Assembly (NCBI GenBank): GCA_016781485.1
Contig: JADDQH010000026.1
Span: 1-34,684 of the forward strand
Reading direction: 5' to 3'
Source of the DNA: Chloroflexota bacterium
Lineage (GTDB): Bacteria > Chloroflexota > Limnocylindria > Limnocylindrales > CSP1-4
DNA length: 34,684 bases
Under the pieces are notes generated by a model. That model was not told the DNA's origin, did no database searches, and saw only the letters and a program-made list of their open reading frames with translations. Positions 15,353 through 23,900 of the stretch are shown here, one piece after another. The first letter of the stretch is position 1. The number at the start of each line of letters is the position of its first letter. The position numbers were made by a program, and so were the translations under genes.

Positions 15353-16297
15353 ATGACGAGCGCCGGCCGCGGTCGCCTGGGGAGTAGGCGCAGCGGGCCT
15401 CCCAAGGCGCCGACCCGACCCGAATGGCTCGACCCCTCCCTCTATCCGTTCGAGCATCGCTGGCTCGACGTGGAAGGCTCGCGGGTCCACTACGTCGACG
15501 AGGGCGAGGGGCCCGTCCTTCTGATGCTCCACGGCAACCCGACCTGGTCGTTCGTCTATCGCGATGTCATCCGCGGCCTCCGCGACCGCTTCCGCTGCAT
15601 CGCTGTCGACTACCCGGGCTTCGGGCTCTCGCACGCCCGCCCCGGGTACGGCTTCACGCCTCGCGAGCACGCGGACACGCTCGAACGACTCCTCCTGGCG
15701 CTCGACCTGACCGACGTCACCCTGTTCGCACACGACTGGGGCGGGCCGATCGGGCTCGATGTCGCGATCCGTCGCCGCGAGCGGTTCGGCGCCCTCGTGC
15801 TCGGGAACACGTGGGCATGGCGGTTGAACGGCGACCTCCGCGCCCAGTTCTTCTCGCGGTGGATGGGCGGGCTACCCGGGCGGTTCGCGATCAGACGCCT
15901 CAACGCCTTCGTTGAGGTGATCCTGCCGCTCCTTCAGAAGCGCCGGCCTCCACACCGGGTGATGCAGGCGTACCGCGGGCCGTTTCCGACGCCCGACTCC
16001 AGGGAGCCGACATGGGTCCTCCCTCGCGAGCTCCTGGGCAGTCGCGCCTTGCTCGCTGAGGTCGAGTCGGGGCTCGTGCTCCTCCGCGACCTGCCGGTAC
16101 TCTTCCTCTGGGGCGCGCGCGACCTCGCTTTCACGCTCGCGTACCTGCGGCGGCTCGAGGAGCACTTCCCGAACCACCACAGCGTGCTTCTCGACCACGC
16201 GTGGCACTACATCCAGGAGGACGAGCCGGAGCGGATCGCGACCGAGATCTCGCTCTGGTGGCCCCGACGGACGACAGATATGCCGGGAGCTGCGTAG
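15353..16297 (+). CDS. Haloalkane dehalogenase-like alpha/beta hydrolase
   Basis: A 314-residue alpha/beta hydrolase. LMLHGNPTWSFVYR contains the oxyanion/halide Asn (N62) and Trp, as in haloalkane dehalogenases. VTLFAHDWGGPIGL is the nucleophile elbow with Asp128 rather than Ser, followed by halide-binding Trp129. FLWGARDLAF carries the third-strand acid and LLDHAWHYIQED the general-base His. An Asp nucleophile next to Trp is diagnostic of haloalkane dehalogenase or the closely related epoxide-hydrolase group; the NPTW signature favours dehalogenase. The reaction would release halide and an alcohol in the cytoplasm. ATG at 15353 has only a weak ribosome site, and the first ~22 residues are basic and poorly conserved-looking, so the true start may be slightly downstream. 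Confidence 0.85.
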   Translation: MTSAGRGRLGSRRSGPPKAPTRPEWLDPSLYPFEHRWLDVEGSRVHYVDEGEGPVLLMLHGNPTWSFVYRDVIRGLRDRFRCIAVDYPGFGLSHARPGYGFTPREHADTLERLLLALDLTDVTLFAHDWGGPIGLDVAIRRRERFGALVLGNTWAWRLNGDLRAQFFSRWMGGLPGRFAIRRLNAFVEVILPLLQKRRPPHRVMQAYRGPFPTPDSREPTWVLPRELLGSRALLAEVESGLVLLRDLPVLFLWGARDLAFTLAYLRRLEEHFPNHHSVLLDHAWHYIQEDEPERIATEISLWWPRRTTDMPGAA

Positions 16298-16594
16298 GCG
16301 ACGTCTGCGACTCGATCCCCGCGTCGCCCCCGGCGACCGCGGCGACGGGTGGGGTGACGCAGGCGGTGACCTCCACCGAGAAGGCACGGGCGCCGTTCGG
16401 TCGATCGCTCGACTTCGGCGCCCTCGCCCGTGCCCTACCGTTCGCGGGATGGCCCCTCGGGAACCGGTGAGCGGAGATTAGTCCCTCACTGCGCGTTGTC
16501 CATCATCCAAACACCGTACTCGCGGTGGCAGGCCGTGGCGGTGGAGCGCGGTCTGGTGCGGATCGGCCGGTCGCCTCACCCGCGTCCTTCGCGC

Positions 16595-16678
16595 GGCGCC
16601 GGATCCGGGCCGACGACGTGCCGGCGCCAGATCCGGCCCGACGACGTGCCGGCGCCAGATCCGGCCCGACGACGTGCC
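16595..16678. repeat. Three tandem copies of a 28-bp repeat in a 430-bp intergenic region
   Basis: Units lie at 16595-16622, 16623-16650 and 16651-16678. Units two and three are identical; unit one differs at two positions. Each begins GGCGCC and ends GACGACGTGCC. The surrounding stretch 16298-16728 has no supportable gene: it separates the dehalogenase-like gene from the convergent acidic protein. The repeats may be a structured 3' region or a slippage product. Confidence 0.85.
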
Positions 16679-16728
16679 GTCGCCTTTCGACCGGTTCCCG
16701 GCGCACCCCTGGTCAGCCCGGGTCGCCT

Positions 16729-17127
16729 CTAGTACCCCGTCGCCCTATCCGACGCGGCGTCCGGCGACGCCGCGGTGCCTCCCGCTCCACCGGTCGTCCC
16801 CGCCGTGGGACCGCTAGTTGTGCCGGCACCAGGGTCCAGTGCGCTGGTCGTCCCCAGGATCCCGGCTCCCCCCTTGCCGCCCGTCCCCGTGACGCTGTCG
16901 ACGCCCGTCGTCCCGCCCCCGGTCGTCCCGGCGGTCGCACCCAGGTCACTCGATGTCCCCATCCCGCCGGCGCCCGCGATCCCGGTCGCCGGGCCCAGCT
17001 TCGTGTCGTACTCCGCGTCCGGCCCCGCGGCCTCTTCTCCGCCCGCCGCAGACGTGGACCCCTCGGCGAACGCGTCGACGTCGTCCTCTGCCCTGTCGCG
17101 TGATCGGTACTCGTCCTGCTCGTCCAT
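16729..17127 (-). CDS. Gly/Ala/Thr-rich acidic low-complexity protein
   Basis: A 132-residue protein starting MDEQDEYRSRDRAEDDVDAF and continuing into long Gly/Thr/Ala stretches broken by Asp. It has no signal peptide, membrane segment or Cys and should be largely disordered and cytoplasmic. The ATG at 17127 has a GGGAGA ribosome site. Composition and the acidic MDE start match the neighbour at 17336-18076, and both carry the same 17-bp element about 90 bases upstream of their ATG. The family is not recognised. A hydrophilin-like stress protein is a guess from composition alone. Confidence 0.6.
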   Translation of the reverse strand: MDEQDEYRSRDRAEDDVDAFAEGSTSAAGGEEAAGPDAEYDTKLGPATGIAGAGGMGTSSDLGATAGTTGGGTTGVDSVTGTGGKGGAGILGTTSALDPGAGTTSGPTAGTTGGAGGTAASPDAASDRATGY

Positions 17128-17218
17128 TGGACTGTTCTCCCGTCTGGATGGCTGTGTGCCACCGTGCCATCGTCGGCGCGGCATCGGGTCCCCGGGAGCG
17201 TTCAGCCGGCCTCTCGGC

Positions 17219-17235
17219 TATCAGTCCTGTTGCGA
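17219..17235 (-). promoter_or_regulatory. 17-bp upstream element, copy 1
   Basis: On the minus strand it reads TCGCAACAGGACTGATA, 91 bases before the ATG at 17127. It is identical to the element at 18166-18182 upstream of the next low-complexity gene. The position suits a promoter; the core AGGACTG recurs upstream of the acidic gene at 29717-30085. The region 17128-17335 holds no other gene. Confidence 0.55.
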
Positions 17236-17335
17236 GTCAGGTGGCGACCACCGAGAGGGCGACAGACTGCCCGGCTCAGGTCGCTCCCGTCGGGTGCCGC
17301 GAGCTGGTCCGGGACCGGCACGGTCAGCCGAACGA

Positions 17336-18076
17336 TCAGACGAGCGTCACCGTGTCGTCGGAGCCTCTGTCGTCGGTCGTGTCGGCATCGGCGTCGCTTC
17401 GCCCGGTGCTCGCCAGGTCGAAGCCACCGCGAGCGGCATGGGCATCGGCGTCTGGCGCCGTCGTTCCCAGGTCGTCGTCGGCGGCAGCCGTTCCCGTGCC
17501 CGTCTCGGCCGTGGTCGTTCCCAGGTCGTCGTCGGTCGCCGCCGTTCCCACGCCCGTCTCCGCGTCGGTCCCGAAGCCGGTGCCGGTCGGCGCCGGATCC
17601 TCGGGTGTTTCATCGGACGCTCCGAGGCCCGCTCCGCTGAGCCGCATGTCCGGGTCAGCCTGGGCCGTCGTACCGGTTCCGGTCGTCTCCGTGGTCTCAC
17701 TCGCACCACCCGCCAGCGCGTAGTCGCCGCCGACTTCGGCCGAGCCGGCACCCGTGGTGTAGTCGGTGTCCGCGCCTGTCGCCGCACCGCCCGCTGCGCC
17801 TCCGCCAGTGTCGGCGTACTCGGTGCCGACGCCGCCGGTCTGATAGTCAGCACCCGAGCCACCGGTCACGCCGCCACCGCCGGCACCCCCCGACCAGCTC
17901 GTGTCGAAGCTCTCGGTCCCCGTCGGGCCGCCGGCGACCGTTTCGCCCGGGACGTCCAGGTCGGTGCGAGGCGCCGAGGAGACATCGGCAGCGCCACCGG
18001 CACCCGCAGTAGCACCCTGCTCCGTAGTGACGATCTCGTCTGCCGTCAGATCCCGGTTCCTCGTGTTCTCGTCCAT
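17336..18076 (-). CDS. Acidic Gly/Thr/Asp-rich low-complexity protein with internal repeats
   Basis: A 246-residue protein starting MDENTRNRDLTADEIVTTEQ. The ATG at 18076 follows a strong GAGGGAGG ribosome site. The rest is rich in Gly, Thr, Ala and Asp with scattered Tyr. It has no signal sequence, helix-forming core or catalytic motif, so it is expected to be disordered. Two near-identical units carry DDDLGTT (DNA units 17461-17514 and 17515-17568). Together with 16729-17127 and 29717-30085 it forms a set of three acidic disordered proteins with a shared upstream core. The function is unknown; stress or desiccation protection would be inference only. Confidence 0.6.
   Translation of the reverse strand: MDENTRNRDLTADEIVTTEQGATAGAGGAADVSSAPRTDLDVPGETVAGGPTGTESFDTSWSGGAGGGGVTGGSGADYQTGGVGTEYADTGGGAAGGAATGADTDYTTGAGSAEVGGDYALAGGASETTETTGTGTTAQADPDMRLSGAGLGASDETPEDPAPTGTGFGTDAETGVGTAATDDDLGTTTAETGTGTAAADDDLGTTAPDADAHAARGGFDLASTGRSDADADTTDDRGSDDTVTLV
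17461..17568. repeat. Two 54-bp imperfect tandem units inside the acidic protein gene
   Basis: A 21-bp block, starting TCGTTCCCAGGTCG, is identical at 17461-17481 and 17515-17535. The 54-bp period equals 18 codons, so the repeat stays in frame and encodes the duplicated DDDLGTT stretch. Confidence 0.7.
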
Positions 18077-18165
18077 CGCTGACCTCCCTCGAGGCTTCGT
18101 TCTGCCGTGGATGCGATGGTCCGCAAAGCGGCGCGTCAGACGGGAGGGCGGCGCTCGACGGCCCG

Positions 18166-18182
18166 TATCAGTCCTGTTGCGA
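18166..18182 (-). promoter_or_regulatory. 17-bp upstream element, copy 2
   Basis: Identical to 17219-17235 and placed 89 bases before the ATG at 18076. The rest of 18077-18412 holds no supportable gene. It includes a run of seven Ts at about 18313-18319 and must also contain the promoter of the subtilase on the plus strand. Confidence 0.55.
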
Positions 18183-18412
18183 CGAGCACCGAGCGCCGCG
18201 GTCGGTTGACGGGGGATCGCGACGAGTCCGCGTTTGCCGGCCTCACCGCGCGCTTGAGCGAGTCCTTGCGGGAGCGCGGTCGCGAGCGGGAACTAGCGGA
18301 TTTGAGGGATGGTTTTTTTCGTCACCCCGCGCGACCATGCTGTGCTGCCTCGAGACAAGGGAGCGCCGCGTGTGCTGGACGCGGTGGAAGGGATGGCTTG
18401 GAAGGGAAACGG

Positions 18413-20593
18413 ATGATCCGGACGAACTTTGGAAGGAGATCGGCGGGCGGGGTGACGGCGCTGGCGCTGTCCTGGCTGCTCGTCCTGCCCACGCTGGCGG
18501 TATCGCCTGCGACGGGATCGAAGCAATCGGCAGACCTCGCGGCGGCGCGACGCGGCGAGAACGCGGCGCGAGCCGTCGTCCTGTTCCAGGGCGCCTCCGT
18601 CGCGGCGGCCACCGGCGTCACGAGCGGCCCGGCCGCGGACGCCCACCGAGCAAGGCTCGCTCGGCAGCACGCGGAGTACCGCGCGTGGCTGAGCAGGAAC
18701 GTCCCCCAGGCACGCGTGCTTCATGACTACGACACCGTCGTCAACGGGGTCTCCGTCGAGCTCCGCGGCGCCGACGCTCGCGCGGTGAGTGGCGGCCCGG
18801 GCGTCCGGCGGGTGGTCCATCCGACGTGGATGTCCCCGTCGATGGACACGAGCCTCGACCTCGTCGACTGGGACGTCGCGACCGGCCGCTCTCCCGATCA
18901 GGCAGGTGTCGACGTGGGCGAGGGTGTCCTCGTCGGGATCGTCGATTCCGGCATCGACGCGAGCCATCCCTTCTTCCGGGTGGACTCCTCGAACGAGTCC
19001 TTCTACAAGAACGCGGACGGGAGCTGCAAGCTCACGAACACCGACGCGAACAACCAGACGCAGTACACGAGCTGCAAGGTGATCGTGGCCAAGGTCTTCA
19101 ACGCCGAGGTCACCTCAGCGCAGGCGGTGGACAGCCACGGCACTCACGTCGCCGGCACGGTCGCCGGCACGAGCGCGACGTCGTCCCCGACCGGCTCGCT
19201 GTCAGGCGTCGCGCCCGCAGCCTTCCTGGGCAACTACAACGTCTTCCCGGGCGAGACCGGATCCGCGTCGTCCGATGACATCGCGGTGGCGGTCCAGGAG
19301 GCCGTCGAGGACGGGATGGACGTCCTGAACCTGTCGTTGGGCGGTGACCCGGGGAGGACCGGCTACGACGTGCTGGAGCTGGCGCTCCGCGATGCCGGCG
19401 CCGCAGGCGTGCTTGCCGCGGTCGCCGCCGGTAACAGTGGGCCGGGGGCTGGCACTGTCGAGTCGCCCGGACGTGCTCCGTGGGTCCTCACGGCCGGTGC
19501 GAGCACGAACCCGCACTTCCTGGGCCAGAGCGCTCAGGCGAGCGGGCACGACGCGACCGGCGCGGCGACGGGAGACTTCCAGGCGTTCCCGGATCCCGCC
19601 GTCAGCAACGCCTACGTCTGGTGGGACACGATCGACGGCCGCGGCACCGGTGAGGCGTGCGAGAGCCGTCCCCTCAGCGGCGCGAACCTCGCTGGCAAGA
19701 TCGCGCTCATCAAGCGCGGCACGTGCGTGTTCACGACGAAGGTCCGCAATGCGGAGGCGGTCGGCGCCTCCGGCGCGATCGTGTTCAACAACGTCGCCGG
19801 GGACCCGATCGCGATGGCGCACGATGGGACGGACCCCTTCCCGACCATCCCTGCCGTGATGGTGAGCAAGAGCTATGGGACCGCGATGGCGGCATCGTCC
19901 GGCTCGTCTGTGACGGTCGGCGGCGCGGTGACCGACCGGGCCGGGACGGCGGACGTCATCGCGGGCTTTTCCTCGCGTGGCCCCGCCGGCACGCCCGACG
20001 GCCTTCTCATCAAGCCGGACATGGCGGCGCCCGGCGTCAACATCTACTCCAGCGTGGTGTGTGAAAGCACGGCGTGCGGGTACGGGATGTACCAGGGAAC
20101 GTCGATGGCGACGCCGCACCTCGCCGGTGCCGCCGCCGCGGTCATGTGGCAGCGCGGATGGAGCGAGGCGTTCCCGCGGCGCGACGAGCAGGTCAAGTCG
20201 CTCCTCGTCAACACCGCGCTCGACGGGGTCGTGAAGGATCACGTGGAGGGGACGGAGACTGTCGGCATCCTCGACGAGGGCGCGGGGCGCCTCGACGTGG
20301 ATGGCGCGTTCGACGGGTCGTTCTACGCCGATCCGGTCAGCCTCTCGTTCGGACAGGTGCGGACGACGAGCGCGAGCCGCTCGACGACGCTCAGCGGTTC
20401 AGGGACGGGCTACAGCGTGACTGCCGTAAGCGGCCCCGGGCTGTCCGGAGTCACGGTCAGCGCGTCCGTGAGCGGCGATGTCGTCACCGTCAGGATCAGC
20501 CGGAAGTCCGGCGTTCGTGGCGATGGCCAGGGCATCGTCACGGTGTCGAACGGCAGCGCGACGATCGCGATCCCGTACTGGATCCGCTTCTAG
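18413..20593 (+). CDS. Secreted subtilisin-like serine protease (S8) with I9 prodomain and PA domain
   Basis: A 726-residue exported protease. The signal peptide is GVTALALSWLLVLPTLAV. An I9-like propeptide covers about 50-140 (ARAVVLFQGAS ... DTVVNGVSVELRG). The catalytic triad is D178 in VGIVDSGIDASHPF, H242 in DSHGTHVAGT and S564 in GTSMATPHLAGAA; the oxyanion Asn is in AAGNSGPG. A protease-associated domain is inserted between them (KIALIKRGTCVFTTKVRNAE). The last ~90 residues form a beta-sandwich (LSFGQVRTTSASRSTTLSGS), probably substrate or wall binding. ATG at 18413 follows GAAGGGA; the longer upstream frame is not protein-like. A strong terminator follows at 20640. It probably degrades extracellular protein. 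Confidence 0.95.
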   Translation: MIRTNFGRRSAGGVTALALSWLLVLPTLAVSPATGSKQSADLAAARRGENAARAVVLFQGASVAAATGVTSGPAADAHRARLARQHAEYRAWLSRNVPQARVLHDYDTVVNGVSVELRGADARAVSGGPGVRRVVHPTWMSPSMDTSLDLVDWDVATGRSPDQAGVDVGEGVLVGIVDSGIDASHPFFRVDSSNESFYKNADGSCKLTNTDANNQTQYTSCKVIVAKVFNAEVTSAQAVDSHGTHVAGTVAGTSATSSPTGSLSGVAPAAFLGNYNVFPGETGSASSDDIAVAVQEAVEDGMDVLNLSLGGDPGRTGYDVLELALRDAGAAGVLAAVAAGNSGPGAGTVESPGRAPWVLTAGASTNPHFLGQSAQASGHDATGAATGDFQAFPDPAVSNAYVWWDTIDGRGTGEACESRPLSGANLAGKIALIKRGTCVFTTKVRNAEAVGASGAIVFNNVAGDPIAMAHDGTDPFPTIPAVMVSKSYGTAMAASSGSSVTVGGAVTDRAGTADVIAGFSSRGPAGTPDGLLIKPDMAAPGVNIYSSVVCESTACGYGMYQGTSMATPHLAGAAAAVMWQRGWSEAFPRRDEQVKSLLVNTALDGVVKDHVEGTETVGILDEGAGRLDVDGAFDGSFYADPVSLSFGQVRTTSASRSTTLSGSGTGYSVTAVSGPGLSGVTVSASVSGDVVTVRISRKSGVRGDGQGIVTVSNGSATIAIPYWIRF

Positions 20594-20639
20594 CGACTGC
20601 GCCTCGCGGTCTACCGACCGGGCGGCCGATCGGAGATGC

Positions 20640-20676
20640 AAGGGGTCGGGCATCACGCCCGGCCCCTTCTCTTTTC
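20640..20676 (+). terminator. Rho-independent terminator after the subtilase
   Basis: A stem AAGGGGTCGGGC / GCCCGGCCCCTT with an ATCAC loop and one G-T wobble is followed by CTCTTTT. It lies about 46 bases after the TAG stop. Confidence 0.85.
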
Positions 20677-20685
20677 GCGACTCCG

Positions 20686-20715
20686 CTCGCCCTCGCCCTC
20701 GCCCTCGCCCTCGCC
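20686..20715. repeat. Hexanucleotide microsatellite CTCGCC x5
   Basis: Five perfect copies of CTCGCC just after the terminator. In one plus frame they read Leu-Ala repeats, but that frame has no start codon. Confidence 0.8.
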
Positions 20716-20839
20716 GCTTGTTACGTGACGGCGACACGTACGGGCGCTGGATGCGCCGACGCGTAGGCGGGGGGCACCACAGCATCACGTCATGTCACGA
20801 GTCGCAGCACTCTGGGTGGATCCTCGGTTGGCGCGCTAC

Positions 20840-20968
20840 ATGCGGCTCCTGCTCGTGGTCCTGCCGTTCGTCCTCGCCGCGTGCGGGGAGGGGGGCGGCG
20901 GCGAAGGCGGCGAAGGGGGCGGCGAAGGCGGAGAGGGAGGCGAAGGCGGCGAGGGCGAAGACGACTGA
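20840..20968 (+). CDS. Small Gly/Glu-repeat lipoprotein
   Basis: A 42-residue protein starting MRLLLVVLPFVLAAC: a short signal peptide ending in the lipobox LAAC. It is followed only by Gly-Glu repeats (GEGGGGEGGEGGGEGGEGG) and ending EDD. An in-frame ATG at 20792 would add 16 residues. After lipidation at the Cys it would be an acidic, flexible tether on the outer face of the membrane. It lies between the subtilase terminator and the convergent nuclease-helicase end. The repeat could reflect triplet-type slippage. Confidence 0.5.
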   Translation: MRLLLVVLPFVLAACGEGGGGEGGEGGGEGGEGGEGGEGEDD

Positions 20969-20982
20969 GGCTTGCGCCCGTC

Positions 20983-23900
20983 CTAGTAGGCTCCAGACAC
21001 CTCCGCGCGCACTGCGGTCGCCAGCCGCTTCTGGTCGGCCACGACGTCCAGGCCGATGACCGCCATCTCCAGGAACCGGCACAGCGCGTTCGCGAGCTGC
21101 ATCTGCCGCGGAGAGTGGCAGCGCACCTCGAGCAGTTTCGGCGAGCAAACGAGGATCGCGAGCGCCTTGGCGCGTGACGTCGCCACGTTCAGGCGGTTCA
21201 GCGAGTAGAGGAACTCCAACCCGCGCGGCGCGTCCTCGGGCGTGGAGCTCGCCATGGAGTAGATCGAGACGGCCCCCTCCTGACCCTGGAACTTGTCCAC
21301 CGTGCCCACCCGCGCCGTCGGCAGCCCCTGCGCCTCGAGCGTCCGCTTGATGAGCGACACCTGTGCGTTGTAGGGGGTGATGACGAGGATCTGGTCCAGT
21401 GTCAGCGGGCGGACACGTCCCTGCTCGTCGGTCCAGTCGCGGCCGAGCAGAGACTCGATCACGTGCGCGACCGTGGCCGCCTCCTCGGGTGCGTCGTTCT
21501 GTCGCCCCTCGTGGCGGACCGGCACGTACCGCAACCCCGCGTCGGCGAACGCGTCGTCGCCGCCGATGTGGTGCTGCGCGAGGTGCGGCTCCGATTCCAG
21601 CCGACCCTCGTAGAAGACGTCAGACGTGAACGCCGTGATGGACGGGTGCAGCCGCCACGTCCGTTCAAGGAATAGTCCGCGTGTCGGGTCCATCGTCCGG
21701 CGGTCGCTGAGCAGATGCCCCAGCGCCGACTTCTCGGCGCCGGTCGGGTGCGACCCCTGCAGCGGCTGGTCGAGCTGCTGCGGGTCGCCCAGCAGGACGA
21801 GGTTCCGGGCCGCGCCGGAGACCGCGACCACGTTCGCGAGCGCCATCTGCCCCGCCTCGTCCACGAACAGCGTGTCGACCGCGTTCGCCATGTCGGCCCG
21901 CGACCAGAGCCAGGCCGTCCCCGCCGCGATATCGACCTCGCCGGCCGCGAGCTTCGCGTGCACCTCGCCGTTGTCGTTGGTGCACTTGACGATCCTCGCC
22001 TCGCACCGCTGTTCCTCGGTCGCCTTCTGGATCGCTCGGACCGCGACGCTCGTCTCGTCGGCGTACCGGCAGACGTCCGCGAGCAGCTTCCCGATCACCT
22101 TGTGGCTGTTCGCCACTATCCCCACCTTGCGCCCGGCGCGCACGAGCTCGACGATCATGCGCGCGCCCATGTAGGTCTTCCCCGATCCGGGCGGGCCCTG
22201 GATCGGGAGGACGGTCGAGTCGAGCGCGAGCGCGAGCCGCTTCGCCGCGTCGAGCTGCGACTCGTCTGGCCGGACGAGATGCTCAGCGTCGCCCTGCCCG
22301 GCGCGCGGCGGGAGCTGCAGCAAGAGGTCGCGCGCGGCTCGATATGGCCCCGGACCGTCGATCCCGTTCTCGGCGACCCACTCCCCGACGCGCAGCAGCG
22401 CCTTCCGCTGCTCGACGTTCGGCCAGGTCAGGAGCGGCACGAGGGCTGTCGGGTGCGGCGTCTCGCTGTTCTTCGCCCGCTTCAGGTCGACCGTGCCGGC
22501 GTCCTGGTCGATCGCGTGCACCGAGCCCGGCGTCTTCTTCGTGGCTGGATCGGTGACGTCGGTCCCCGCGTCGATATCGTTCTCCTGGGGCGGGAAGCGA
22601 TACCGATGGATCCACGACTGCCTGGTCCCACCCACGATCCCTACGTACTCCAATCCCGCGATCGGTTCGCCCTCGTCGCGCAGTTCCTCGTCCGTCATGT
22701 CCCGCAGCCCGAAGTAGCGCCACCAGGCTGACTTGTCCTCGCGTCGGTGCCAGTCCAGCAGCTGCGCGAGCAGCCAGCGCGCGCGCTGCTCCCGAGTCCG
22801 CTCGGCGTCTTCGTCCGGCACGCCGTCCGTCAGCCTCACGACCGCCGCCTGGACCTGCTGCTGCTGTTGCGACAGCGCCTCGCTCGGCGCGTCGCTCTTC
22901 GGCTCGGGCCGCGGTAGCTGCACGCCGAACAGCCGCTCGGCTTCCCACCGACGCTCTTCGAGCCAGTCGCGGAGCTTCCACGTGGATAGGCAGTCGTCCC
23001 GGTTGTAGAGGCGGATCTGCTCCAGAACGGCAGGATCGCCGCCACCCTCTTCGAGGTATCGCTCGAACTCCACGATCGACTCGTTCGCGTGCCGCAGCTC
23101 GACCTTCCGCTCCAGCCGGTAGAGCGGCTCGAGCTTCTTGATCGAGTAGCTCTCCTGCGAGACGCGGACGCCCTGCCTGACGACGCGGTACAGGTCGACG
23201 AAGACGCCGGCGCGCAGCAACCGGTCGACCGCGTCCTCACGCGTCGCGTGCGCCGTCGAAAGGCGCGCCATCCGCCCCCGCTCGTACGCACCGTAGTGAT
23301 AGACATGGAGGTTCGGGTCGCGCTCCCAGCGCTCCATCACGAAGTCGATGAACCGTTCGAACGCCCGCTTCTCGCCCAGCCGGTCGAACGGGGCGCCCTC
23401 CCGTGCCTCGTTCCGCGACCACCACGCGTGGAACCGGGGCTCGACGAGCCCGAGCGTCTGACGGTCGCCCGCCAGCTCCGGCCCGGGCTCGATCACCCCG
23501 AACAGGTACTCGAGCCCGTCATGGAACGCGAACGGGTCGCCCTCCATGTCGAAGAACAGGTCGCCGGGGGAGGGGGGCGGCAGGAGCGTGAGCCCGCGCT
23601 CGACCTCGACTTCCTGCGTCTTCCGGTCGCGTGGGTCGAGCAGCTCGTGCTTCACCCGGCCTTCGTCCTCGCCCTCGACCTGGAGCCGAGCCTGGTCGCG
23701 TACCCGAGTGATCCCCTCCGGGCTGGTCCCCTCGATGCGCGGCGCCGGGAGCGGCAACGTGCCGAGCGCGCGCCTCGTCTTGACGCCGTGCTCCTTCAGG
23801 CCCTCGCGCTGTCGCGAGGTGATGCCGGCGACGAGCGAGAGGTAGTCGTCACTCCGCCACCGTCCCAGGCAGTCGGTGATCCAGCGGCAGACGTGGCAGT

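Noticed and set aside
16595-16678. The 28-bp tandem repeats as a CRISPR array
   Set aside because: The units are contiguous with no spacers and no cas genes are present.
20686-20763. Leu-Ala repeat followed by an AAC lipobox-like end in a plus frame
   Set aside because: There is no start codon and the repeat follows directly on a terminator; the hydrophobic run is the product of the CTCGCC microsatellite.
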